DNA of 10,442 nucleotides from Verrucomicrobia bacterium UBA1211. Lineage in GTDB: Bacteria; Verrucomicrobiota; Kiritimatiellia; RFP12; UBA1067. Positions 1 to 6,080 of the stretch are shown here, in pieces; the stretch's first letter is position 1; every line of letters begins with the position of its first letter. The DNA is taken from assembly GCA_002309585.1 (NCBI GenBank), contig DBXN01000045.1:19596-30037 (forward strand), read 5' to 3'. The notes below the pieces were generated by a model. It searched no databases and was not told the origin of the DNA. It saw nothing but the letters and a program-made list of their open reading frames with translations. Position numbers and translations under genes: made by a program.

Positions 1-158
1 TCCACCAGCTGCTTCTGCACGTCCTTCTCGACAATGCCGAACGCCATGTTGATCACGATCTTCTCAAGCCGGGGAACCAGCATCTTGTTGGTCACGCCCA
101 TCTTCTCCTGAAGTTTGGGCGCCAACGTCTCTTTGTACGCATCCAATAATCTGGCCAT
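1..158 (-). CDS. rplE: 50S ribosomal protein L5, N-terminal part (runs off the window)
   Basis: The first 52 codons of ribosomal protein L5, which binds 5S rRNA and sits in the central protuberance of the large subunit. The translation begins MARLLDAYKETLAPKL and contains VPRLEKIVINMAFG at about residues 29-42. This matches the conserved L5 segment that reads VPRVEKITLNMGVG in E. coli. The ATG is at 156-158. An AAGGAG ribosome binding site lies at 165-170, six bases upstream of the start. The gene follows rplX with only 13 nt between the rplX stop and this start, the usual rplX-rplE order of the spc operon. The C-terminal two thirds lie beyond position 1. Confidence 0.95.
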   Translation of the reverse strand, partial: MARLLDAYKETLAPKLQEKMGVTNKMLVPRLEKIVINMAFGIVEKDVQKQLV

Positions 159-171
159 CTCAAACTCCTTA

Positions 172-489
172 TCAGTCCAGGACCTTGCCTGTCGCCTTGG
201 ATTTACGGATCAACTTGCCGCCTTCGCGCACACGGCTGATCCGGACGCCCTTCTTCGCCTCGGGGTCGTAGGGCATCAGATTGGACAGATGAATCGGAGC
301 CTCGCGCTCAATGAACCCGCCATTGGGGGCGGTCTCGGAACGGCGAACCGATTTCTTCACGATATTCAGGCCCTGCACCACAGCCATGTTCTTCTTGGGA
401 AGCACGCGCAGCACTTTGCCTGTCTTTCCGGAATCATCGCCCGCAACGGCGATGACCGTATCACCTTTTTTGATTCTCGCAATACTCAT
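172..489 (-). CDS. rplX: 50S ribosomal protein L24
   Basis: Ribosomal protein L24 (105 aa), an assembly-initiating protein of the large subunit that binds 23S rRNA. The N-terminal KOW motif is visible (about residues 5-32, KKGDTVIAVAGDDSGKTGKV). It is followed by the conserved GLNIVKK at 40-46 and the GGFIEREAPIHLSNL segment at about 57-71. The length is normal for the family. I place the start at the ATG at 487-489 because AGGAG lies just upstream and the product then begins MSIARIKKGD. An in-frame extension to 588 adds residues unlike L24. In most bacteria rplN (L14) lies directly upstream, but here the upstream DNA is a divergent intergenic region, so rplX seems to open its own transcription unit. 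Confidence 0.95.
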   Translation of the reverse strand: MSIARIKKGDTVIAVAGDDSGKTGKVLRVLPKKNMAVVQGLNIVKKSVRRSETAPNGGFIEREAPIHLSNLMPYDPEAKKGVRISRVREGGKLIRKSKATGKVLD

Positions 490-514
490 TGCTTCTCCTA
501 TAACCGTTTTGAGG

Positions 515-535
515 CACAGCCCACCGTGGGATGTG
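515..535. promoter_or_regulatory. 21-bp imperfect palindrome upstream of rplX
   Basis: CACA-G-CCCAC-C-GTGGG-A-TGTG: nine of the ten arm positions pair about a central C, with one G/A mismatch. It lies 26-46 nt upstream of the rplX start, in the probable leader or promoter of the ribosomal operon. The one-base centre suits a protein-binding dyad better than an RNA hairpin, although a smaller hairpin could form. I recognise no specific regulator site. Function is inference only. Confidence 0.3.
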
Positions 536-676
536 TTTCTCATCGGCGTTATGGGTTTTCTCCATTTCGGAAGTGTTAAATGTACCATAGGACGGCCTCG
601 GAAATCCAGCCGAAAATCAAAAAAAGTGCGGCGCGGCGGGAAACCGATAATGGCCCTCGCTTTTCGCCCGGGAATC

Positions 677-685
677 TGCTATCGT
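677..685 (+). promoter_or_regulatory. possible extended -10 element for the transglutaminase-like gene
   Basis: TGC followed by TATCGT (four of six matches to TATAAT) forms an extended -10-like element. No convincing -35 hexamer sits 16-18 nt upstream. A transcript would begin near 692, about 20 nt before the chosen ATG at 712 and just ahead of the AGGAG at 700-704. This would exclude the longer in-frame start at 580. The rest of 490-711 shows no gene. Confidence 0.3.
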
Positions 686-711
686 GGGGATTCTCGATGA
701 GGAGTATTGTC

Positions 712-1806
712 ATGACACGTTGGATGATGATCGCAACACTGGCCGGAATGATCGCCGGAACCGCCTGCGGGGCGGATGGGGAGAGGCAACAGAAGGAGAC
801 GACGAAAATGGACGACTACACGTTTCTGAAAACCTATATGCCGGAAAAGGACCGCGCGACGGTCAGTGACGCCTATCTGCGCAAAAACGTCGAACTCGCC
901 CAGGAGGCGCGCGCCACCGCGCCCTGGCGCGACCTGCTGACCGACGAGATCTTCCGGGAATACATCCTCCCCTACTCCTCCATCGGGGAGGATGTCGATG
1001 ACTGGCGCCCGCTCTTCCGCGAGAAGTTCTGGCCGCTCGTGAAGGACTGCAAGACCACGACCGACGCGGTCCAGATCATCAACTCGAAGATCTGGAACAT
1101 GCTCGACGTCCATTACAGCACCAAACGCGACAAGGCCGACCAGTCGCCCTTCCACTCGATGCGCATCCACATGGCCTCCTGCACCGGCCTGGCCATCATC
1201 CAGATCGACGCCTACCGCGCCTGCGGCATCCCCGCGCGCTTCACCGGCTGCAACTGGACCCCGATCCCCGGCAACCACTCCTGGCCGGAATACTGGGACA
1301 ACGGCGTCTGGCACTTCTTCTCCGACGCCGAACCGGACAAGTTCCTCCCGCTGGACGAGGCGTGGTTCACCCCCTACGCCGCCCTGGCGGACGGCTCGAA
1401 CCCGCGCACCAAGATCTACGCCACGCGCTGGAGCCCCAACGGGACCTTCTTCTGGCTGACCTGGCGCGGCGGCAACCGGCCGAGCACCATCCCCGCCGAC
1501 GACGTGACCGACAGCTACAAGCGTTTCCGCAAACCCCTGAAAGAGGGACGCATCGCCTTCGTCGTGCGCGACGCGGAGGGCAAGCGGATCCCCAGCGCGA
1601 TCCGCCTGATCGCGCCGGACACCCAGAAACTCCTGGCCGAGGGCACCACCTATGACGACACCCACGACATGAACGACCACCTGATCCTCTCGAAACCGGA
1701 GAAGACCATGGCCGTGATCCTGCTGAAACAGCCGGACGGAACCTGGAAGGAGGCGGGCTTCACCACCTTCGGTCCCCAACAGCAACTCATCGAACTTAAG
1801 CGGTAA
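712..1806 (+). CDS. secreted transglutaminase-like superfamily protein
   Basis: An exported protein of 364 aa with a transglutaminase-like (papain-fold) core. The start is the ATG at 712, with AGGAG at 700-704 seven bases upstream. In-frame ATGs at 697 and 580 lack a good ribosome binding site. The N-terminus MTRWMMIATLAGMIAGTACG is a signal peptide. Its Cys is not in a good lipobox, so signal peptidase I cleavage is likelier. The catalytic triad is visible: Cys157 in ASCTGLA, His189 in GNHSWPEYW and Asp205 in FFSDAEPD, with the 16-residue His-Asp spacing usual for the superfamily. Residues from about 270 on look like a small beta-rich domain. Known members act as proteases, amidases or cross-linkers on peptides; the substrate here is unknown. 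The gene forms an operon with the beta-helix gene, whose start is 3 nt downstream. Confidence 0.85.
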   Translation: MTRWMMIATLAGMIAGTACGADGERQQKETTKMDDYTFLKTYMPEKDRATVSDAYLRKNVELAQEARATAPWRDLLTDEIFREYILPYSSIGEDVDDWRPLFREKFWPLVKDCKTTTDAVQIINSKIWNMLDVHYSTKRDKADQSPFHSMRIHMASCTGLAIIQIDAYRACGIPARFTGCNWTPIPGNHSWPEYWDNGVWHFFSDAEPDKFLPLDEAWFTPYAALADGSNPRTKIYATRWSPNGTFFWLTWRGGNRPSTIPADDVTDSYKRFRKPLKEGRIAFVVRDAEGKRIPSAIRLIAPDTQKLLAEGTTYDDTHDMNDHLILSKPEKTMAVILLKQPDGTWKEAGFTTFGPQQQLIELKR

Positions 1807-1809
1807 CCT

Positions 1810-2631
1810 ATGCGAACGACAGCCTTCATCACGGTCCTGCTTGCGGGATGCGCGGCTCCGCTTTTCGCTACGGAACGCCACGTCGGCGCGGGCCATCCCT
1901 ACGCCACCCCATCCGCCGCCGCCCGTGCGGCCCAGGACGGCGACACGATCCGGATCCATGCGGGAACCTACCGGGGCGATGTCTGCGTCTGGCGGGCGAA
2001 CCGGCTCAAACTGACTGGCGACGGCGCCGGGCAGGTGGTCCTCGACAGCGAAGGCAAGGTCTGCCAGGGAAAAGCCATCTGGATCGTGCAGGGAAACGAC
2101 ACCGAGATCTCGGGCATCACCTTCACCGGGGCGAAATGCCCGGACAAGAACGGCGCGGGCATCCGCCTGGAGGGAAACGGGCTGACGGTCCGCTCCTGTA
2201 CCTTCCGTGGGAATGAGAACGGGATTCTCTGCGGCGCCCTGCCCGAGTGTACGGTGACCATCGAGAAGTGCACCTTTGAGCGGAACGGCGCCGGCGACGG
2301 CTATTCCCATAACCTTTATATAGGGGCCATCAAACGGCTCGTCTTCACGAACAACAGCACCCACCACGCGAACGTCGGCCATGCCCTGAAAAGCCGCGCC
2401 CTGGAGAACATCATCCGGAACAACCGGTTCGACGACGGAACCGACGGGAAGTCCAGTTACCTCCTCGATCTCCCCAACGGCGGCAAGGCAGTCGTCACCG
2501 GCAACTTCTTCCGGCAAAGTCCCCTCGCCTCCAACGCCAAAATCATCTCCTTCGGCGAGGAACGCCCCCTCCACCCGGTCCAAGACCTCAAACAGGAGAA
2601 CAACACCATCATCGACCTCCGGAAAAAGTGA
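1810..2631 (+). CDS. exported right-handed parallel beta-helix protein, possible lipoprotein
   Basis: A 273-aa exported protein with a pectate-lyase-like right-handed beta-helix. The N-terminus MRTTAFITVLLAGCAA has a lipobox-like LAGC (Cys14) after a short hydrophobic stretch. It could be a lipoprotein, or cleaved later near PLFA. The HVGAGHPYATPSAAARAAQDGDTI region with IHAGTYRGD is the usual N-terminal cap of such helices. Repeated coils follow (ISGITFTGAKC, VRSCTFRGNENGI, IEKCTFERNGAG, LVFTNNSTHH, IRNNRFDDGTDG, VTGNFFRQ). These folds usually bind or cleave polysaccharides, but no catalytic set is evident, so I assign no enzyme activity. Only 3 nt separate it from the transglutaminase stop and its own ribosome binding site is weak, which suggests translational coupling. 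No clear terminator follows in the 47 nt before hsdM. Confidence 0.8.
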   Translation: MRTTAFITVLLAGCAAPLFATERHVGAGHPYATPSAAARAAQDGDTIRIHAGTYRGDVCVWRANRLKLTGDGAGQVVLDSEGKVCQGKAIWIVQGNDTEISGITFTGAKCPDKNGAGIRLEGNGLTVRSCTFRGNENGILCGALPECTVTIEKCTFERNGAGDGYSHNLYIGAIKRLVFTNNSTHHANVGHALKSRALENIIRNNRFDDGTDGKSSYLLDLPNGGKAVVTGNFFRQSPLASNAKIISFGEERPLHPVQDLKQENNTIIDLRKK

Positions 2632-2678
2632 TTGATGCGGCAAGGCGGAGACGGTGAAAGGCCATATAAGGATGTGCC

Positions 2679-4127
2679 ATGTACGATCAAGTTTATAAGC
2701 GGATAGACGACAATCTTTGGAAGGACGCCGGATGTGGCAGCGAGCTTGACTATGTGGAGCAGTCGAGCTGGATTCTCTTTCTCAAGTATCTTGACGATCT
2801 CGAACAAAACCGCCAGGACGAGGCGGAGCTTGACGGGCGTGACTACGAGCCGATCATCACGAAGAAATTCCGTTGGAGTACGTATGCCGTGCCGAAGAAG
2901 AAGAACGGCGAACGCGATCTGGCGAAGGCGCTGACGGGTGATGACCTCCTGGGCTTTGTAAAGGACAAGTTATTTCCCTACCTTCGCGCGTTCAAGACGT
3001 CCGAGGCCTCTCCCGACACGCTCCAGTACAAGATAGGCGAAATCTTCTCGGGCGTCCAGTGCAAGCTGACGAGCGGATACGTCATGCGCGATGTCTTCGA
3101 CGAGGTGGACAACCTCCGCTTCCAGTCGAGCGAAGACCAGCACGAGATGAGTTCGCTCTACGAAATCCGCATCAGCCGCATGGGCAACGCGGGGCGCAAC
3201 GGCGGCGAATACTACACGCCGCGTCCGCTCATCCGCTCGATGATCGCCGTGCTGGAGCCGAAGATCGGCGAGAGAATCTACGACGGCGCGTGCGGCTCGG
3301 CGGGCTTCCTCTGCGAGGCGTTCGCGTATCTCATCAAGCTCTGCAAGACGGCGAAGGACCGTGAGACCGTGCAGAAGAAGATGCTCTTCGGCAAGGAGAA
3401 GAAGGCGCTTCCGTTCATCATCGGCACGATGAACATGATCCTCCACGGCGTGGAGGCGCCGAACATCCTCCTCACGAACACGCTCGCCGAAAATCTCGCC
3501 AACATCCAGCCATCTCAGCAGGTCGATCTCGTCCTCGCCAATCCCCCGTTCGGCTCCAACTCGGAGCGCGCCGAGATCAAGGAGAACTTCACCATCAAGA
3601 CGGGCGAGACGGCCTATATGTTCCTCGAGCATTTCATCCGCATGCTCAAGCCGGGCGGACGTGCGGGCGTGGTCATCAAGAACACGTTTCTCTCGAACGG
3701 AGACGCGACCGCGCTCCGCAAGATGCTCCTTTCAGACTGCAACCTCTTCGCCGTCCTCGACCTTCCGCAGAAGGTGTTCACGGCTGGCGTGAAGACCGTT
3801 GTGCTCTTCTTCGAGAAGGGGCGTCCCACGAAAAAGACGTGGTTCTACCAGTTGAACCTCGACCGCACGCTCGGCAAGACGAACCCGCTCAACGAGGACG
3901 ACCTCGCAGAGTTCCGCAAGCTCTTCAAGAAGAAGGCCGACAGCGCGAACTCGTGGACGGTGAACATCGCCGACCTCGACCCCGAAGCGCTCGACCTAAC
4001 CGTGCGCAATCCGAACGTGAAGGAAGAGAAGACGACGCGATCGCCGAAGGAAATCGCGGCGGAGATGGCCAAGCTCGACAAGTCCAACGCGGCGCTTCTC
4101 GCCGACATCCTGAAAGCGCTGGGGTGA
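2679..4127 (+). CDS. hsdM: type I restriction-modification system methyltransferase subunit HsdM
   Basis: The 482-aa N6-adenine methyltransferase subunit of a type I restriction-modification system. With HsdS it methylates a split recognition site. An N-terminal HsdM_N-type helical domain (about residues 1-150, with YVEQSSWILFLKYLDDLE) precedes the methylase domain. GGEYYTPRPL spans 175-184. The AdoMet-binding motif I is DGACGSAGF at 202-210. The catalytic motif IV is NPPF at 288-291, the signature of N6-adenine methylases. The Gly at the second position of motif I, where Pro is usual, is a mild variation. The ATG at 2679 has AAGGA a few bases upstream. Length and motifs are complete, so the protein looks functional. 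Unlike the rest of the locus it is not overlapped by the next gene: 113 nt with a promoter separate it from abiEi. Confidence 0.95.
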   Translation: MYDQVYKRIDDNLWKDAGCGSELDYVEQSSWILFLKYLDDLEQNRQDEAELDGRDYEPIITKKFRWSTYAVPKKKNGERDLAKALTGDDLLGFVKDKLFPYLRAFKTSEASPDTLQYKIGEIFSGVQCKLTSGYVMRDVFDEVDNLRFQSSEDQHEMSSLYEIRISRMGNAGRNGGEYYTPRPLIRSMIAVLEPKIGERIYDGACGSAGFLCEAFAYLIKLCKTAKDRETVQKKMLFGKEKKALPFIIGTMNMILHGVEAPNILLTNTLAENLANIQPSQQVDLVLANPPFGSNSERAEIKENFTIKTGETAYMFLEHFIRMLKPGGRAGVVIKNTFLSNGDATALRKMLLSDCNLFAVLDLPQKVFTAGVKTVVLFFEKGRPTKKTWFYQLNLDRTLGKTNPLNEDDLAEFRKLFKKKADSANSWTVNIADLDPEALDLTVRNPNVKEEKTTRSPKEIAAEMAKLDKSNAALLADILKALG

Positions 4128-4154
4128 CTACCGAAGGCAATGCGTGAAAGCGGC

Positions 4155-4183
4155 TTGAAACCATCCGTCAGATGTGGTACACT
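4155..4183 (+). promoter_or_regulatory. sigma70-type promoter of the abiEi-abiEii-orf-hsdS-hsdR unit
   Basis: TTGAAA at 4155-4160 (five of six matches to the -35 consensus), a 17-nt spacer, and TACACT at 4178-4183 (four of six) preceded by TGG as an extended -10. Transcription would begin near 4190. This supports the abiEi start at 4241, since the other in-frame ATG at 4172 would lie upstream of the transcript start. It is the best promoter seen in the defence cassette and lies in its only large gap. Confidence 0.65.
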
Positions 4184-4191
4184 CTTGACGG
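4165..4191. promoter_or_regulatory. candidate AbiEi operator (inverted repeat around the -10 box)
   Basis: CCGTCA at 4165-4170 and TGACGG at 4186-4191 are perfect inverted 6-bp arms separated by 15 nt, with the -10 hexamer between them. AbiEi antitoxins of characterised AbiE systems repress their own promoter by binding inverted repeats, so the position fits. Just downstream, GCGAA occurs twice (4200-4204 and 4209-4213), a shorter direct repeat that could also be bound. That AbiEi binds here is inference. Confidence 0.45.
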
Positions 4192-4240
4192 TTTATTCCG
4201 CGAACCTTGCGAAAAAACGAAAGGAACGAGAACCAGCTGG

Positions 4241-5044
4241 ATGAATTTAAAGAGTTGGATAGTTAATCGAGAACAGATAGGCAAGCCCTGTTTTTCGCGA
4301 GACGATGTTGCCGCATCGTTTCCCATGCTTTCGCCCAATGCCATTGACTCTTCGCTTTCCCGGTTTCGGGCGAATGGGCTTGTGGCCGCTGTCCATCGCG
4401 GTTGCTATTGCGTCATACCGGCACATTATGCGCTTGAGGGTGAATTGCCTCCCCAGTATTATGTTGATTCCTTGATGAGATGGATTGGTAAGCCTTACTA
4501 CCTTGCCTTGCAAACGGCTGCAGCGTTGTGGGGAGCGGGACATCAGAAGGTTATGAAAGCGCAGGTCATGACGGAGCTCCCGCAACCAACCACGTCCATG
4601 AGGAAAAACCCGTCGATTATCTGGCTGTATCGAAAGTCGGTCCCCTTGGATTTTGTAGTTCGGCGGAACGGGGAGAACGGGCAGGTTTCGTACTCGAACC
4701 CCGAATTGACCGCTGTCGACCTTGTCCGCTACGCTGATCGTGCCGGAGGCATGTCATTTGTCGCCACGGTGCTATCGGAATTGCGGGAGACCACAAATTT
4801 TTCCGGGGCAGGGACTGGGGTGTTCAGGACTGCGGGGGTGGCAGACATCCAGCGACTTGGCTACATCTACGACGAGATACTTGACGACGAGGCGCAGGCC
4901 GATACGATTTACGCCGAAATGATGCGTCTTGGTGCAAGAATCCGCCCCGTTGCCTTGGCGCCATCCTTGACCGTTCCTTCAAAGACCATGAATAAGAGGT
5001 GGCGCATCAAGGTCAATTACGAGATAGAGGAGGTCGACACGTGA
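4241..5044 (+). CDS. abiEi: AbiEi family antitoxin / transcriptional repressor of a type IV toxin-antitoxin system
   Basis: A 267-aa AbiEi-type antitoxin. Family members neutralise AbiEii without a stable protein complex and repress their own promoter through an N-terminal winged helix. Here residues 1 to about 60 fit that domain (FSRDDVAASFPMLSPNAIDS, then LSRFRANGLVAAVHRGCYCV as recognition helix and wing). The larger C-terminal domain has the typical YYLALQTAAALWGAGHQ and YSNPELTAVDLVRYADRAGG segments, and near the end RWRIKVNYEIEE. I chose the ATG at 4241 because the predicted transcript starts near 4190. Its ribosome binding site (AAGGAA near 4221) is rather far, about 15 nt. The stop overlaps the GTG of abiEii by 4 nt. 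The gene is visibly less GC-rich than hsdM and hsdR, which hints at separate acquisition. Confidence 0.88.
   Translation: MNLKSWIVNREQIGKPCFSRDDVAASFPMLSPNAIDSSLSRFRANGLVAAVHRGCYCVIPAHYALEGELPPQYYVDSLMRWIGKPYYLALQTAAALWGAGHQKVMKAQVMTELPQPTTSMRKNPSIIWLYRKSVPLDFVVRRNGENGQVSYSNPELTAVDLVRYADRAGGMSFVATVLSELRETTNFSGAGTGVFRTAGVADIQRLGYIYDEILDDEAQADTIYAEMMRLGARIRPVALAPSLTVPSKTMNKRWRIKVNYEIEEVDT
5027..5033 (+). promoter_or_regulatory. ribosome binding site fixing the GTG start of abiEii
   Basis: GAGGAGG lies seven bases before the GTG at 5041-5043 and inside the end of abiEi. It decides the abiEii start. The upstream in-frame ATG at 4999 lacks a comparable site and would add 14 residues that merely read abiEi codons in another frame. 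Confidence 0.75.
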
Positions 5045-5871
5045 TAGACCGGGCGTCGATTACGAACTGGAGGGTGGAGCATCCATGGACGAGGAATTCG
5101 TTTGTGGAACAGGATCTCGTCATCTGTCGCGCCCTGGTGTCGATTTACTCCGATCCCTTCCTTTCCGGGGCGCTCGCGTTTCGTGGCGGAACCGCGCTGC
5201 ACAAACTTTATCTTTCCACGCAAGCGCGCTATTCAGAGGACATCGACCTTGTGCAGACAACTCCGGGACCGATAAAACCGATTGTTGAGCGACTGGACGC
5301 CGCGCTTTCGTGGTTGCCGGATAAGTCGTTCGACATGCGCAGGTTCGGGTTCAGAATGCGCTTTAGGTATGAATCTGAGTACCCTCCGGTTGAGCAGATG
5401 CGCCTGAAGGTTGAAGTGAACACATTTGAGCATTTTACGGAACTTGGGCATGTCATGGTGCCTTTCCGGGTTGACTCCTCGTGGTTCTGCGGTAGCTGCA
5501 AAGTTCGGACATACGCCCTAGACGAACTTCTGGGAACTAAATTTCGCGCCCTCTACCAAAGACGCAAGGGACGCGATCTTTTCGATTTGAGCCATGCCCT
5601 TGAGAACGGCAACGTGGATGACGGTGAAGTCTTACGATGTTGGCTCCGCTACATGATTCATGGCGGGAAATATGCGCCGTCTTCTGCGGAATTCCTCGAC
5701 AACATGGATGCCAAAATGTCAACAGAGGACTATTGCGCCGACGTGGATCTTCTTCTGCGCCCCGGCCTCTCGTTTGATGCAAGGGCAGCATACGCCAATA
5801 TTCGCAAGAGGTTCATATCGCGAATTGACGCATTCCTTCAGCAGCACCCAATCCAAGGAGTCATGCCATGA
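5041..5871 (+). CDS. abiEii: AbiEii family nucleotidyltransferase toxin of a type IV toxin-antitoxin system
   Basis: A 276-aa AbiEii toxin of the DNA polymerase-beta-like nucleotidyltransferase superfamily. Characterised members stop growth and give phage resistance. Related enzymes add nucleotides to tRNA acceptor ends. Motif I is clear: FRGGTALHK at 47-55, followed by RYSEDIDLV at 63-71 with Asp67 and Asp69 as metal ligands. RLKVEVNTFEH at about 121-131 could supply the next acidic residue. ALDELLGTKFRALYQRRKGR leads into the family RDLFDL at 178-183 (motif IV). All expected residues are present, so the toxin appears intact. It starts at a GTG overlapping the abiEi stop (GTGA) and has a strong GAGGAGG. 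The stop overlaps the next ATG (ATGA), tying the toxin to the downstream small gene and hsdS. Confidence 0.9.
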   Translation: MIDRASITNWRVEHPWTRNSFVEQDLVICRALVSIYSDPFLSGALAFRGGTALHKLYLSTQARYSEDIDLVQTTPGPIKPIVERLDAALSWLPDKSFDMRRFGFRMRFRYESEYPPVEQMRLKVEVNTFEHFTELGHVMVPFRVDSSWFCGSCKVRTYALDELLGTKFRALYQRRKGRDLFDLSHALENGNVDDGEVLRCWLRYMIHGGKYAPSSAEFLDNMDAKMSTEDYCADVDLLLRPGLSFDARAAYANIRKRFISRIDAFLQQHPIQGVMP

Positions 5872-6080
5872 AAAGCGACCAGACCACGAAGAAGCGGGGC
5901 AACGGGCGGGCGGAAATCAAATACAACGGCATGGTGCTCAAAGATATCGATTCCAAGGTCCGCGAGTCCCTGCGCCCGCAGCTGGAGTCGGTTATTGGCA
6001 GCGTATCCAAAGAGGAGGCCGACTTCGTTCGCAAGGCCATCGCAGATCAGCACGTCGTCGACGAGGAGATGTGGAAATGA
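5868..6080 (+). CDS. small protein of unknown function between abiEii and hsdS
   Basis: A 70-aa protein that I do not recognise. Translation is well supported: AAGGAG lies at 5855-5860, seven bases upstream of the ATG, and the gene overlaps its neighbours by ATGA at both ends. The N-terminus is basic (KKRGNGR at about residues 8-14). The middle reads IKYNGMVLKDIDSKVRESL. The C-terminal half is charged and probably helical (SKEEADFVRKAIADQH), ending VDEEMWK. There is no signal peptide, membrane segment, Cys pair or catalytic motif. The tight coupling suggests a role with the toxin-antitoxin or with HsdS/HsdR, for example a small regulatory or assembly subunit. That is speculation from position alone. 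It could also be a short passenger kept because it preserves coupling. Confidence 0.75.
   Translation: MKSDQTTKKRGNGRAEIKYNGMVLKDIDSKVRESLRPQLESVIGSVSKEEADFVRKAIADQHVVDEEMWK

Noticed and set aside
580..711. 44-codon N-terminal extension of the transglutaminase-like gene
   Set aside because: It would bury the signal peptide and lacks a ribosome binding site. AGGAG at 700-704 fits the ATG at 712.
679..2643. 654-codon open frame on the minus strand opposite the transglutaminase and beta-helix genes
   Set aside because: It reads antisense to two clear genes and its product is low-complexity (rich in Gly, Val, Arg, Asp and Glu). Such frames are common opposite GC-rich genes. No ribosome binding site or known domain.
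4172..4240. Upstream start for abiEi at 4172
   Set aside because: The ATG overlaps the promoter just before the -10 box, so it would lie upstream of the predicted transcript start.
5660..6076. Open frame upstream of hsdS, in frame with it
   Set aside because: It overlaps abiEii and the small gene in another frame. HsdS homology begins at the ATG at 6077, which has its own GAGGAG.
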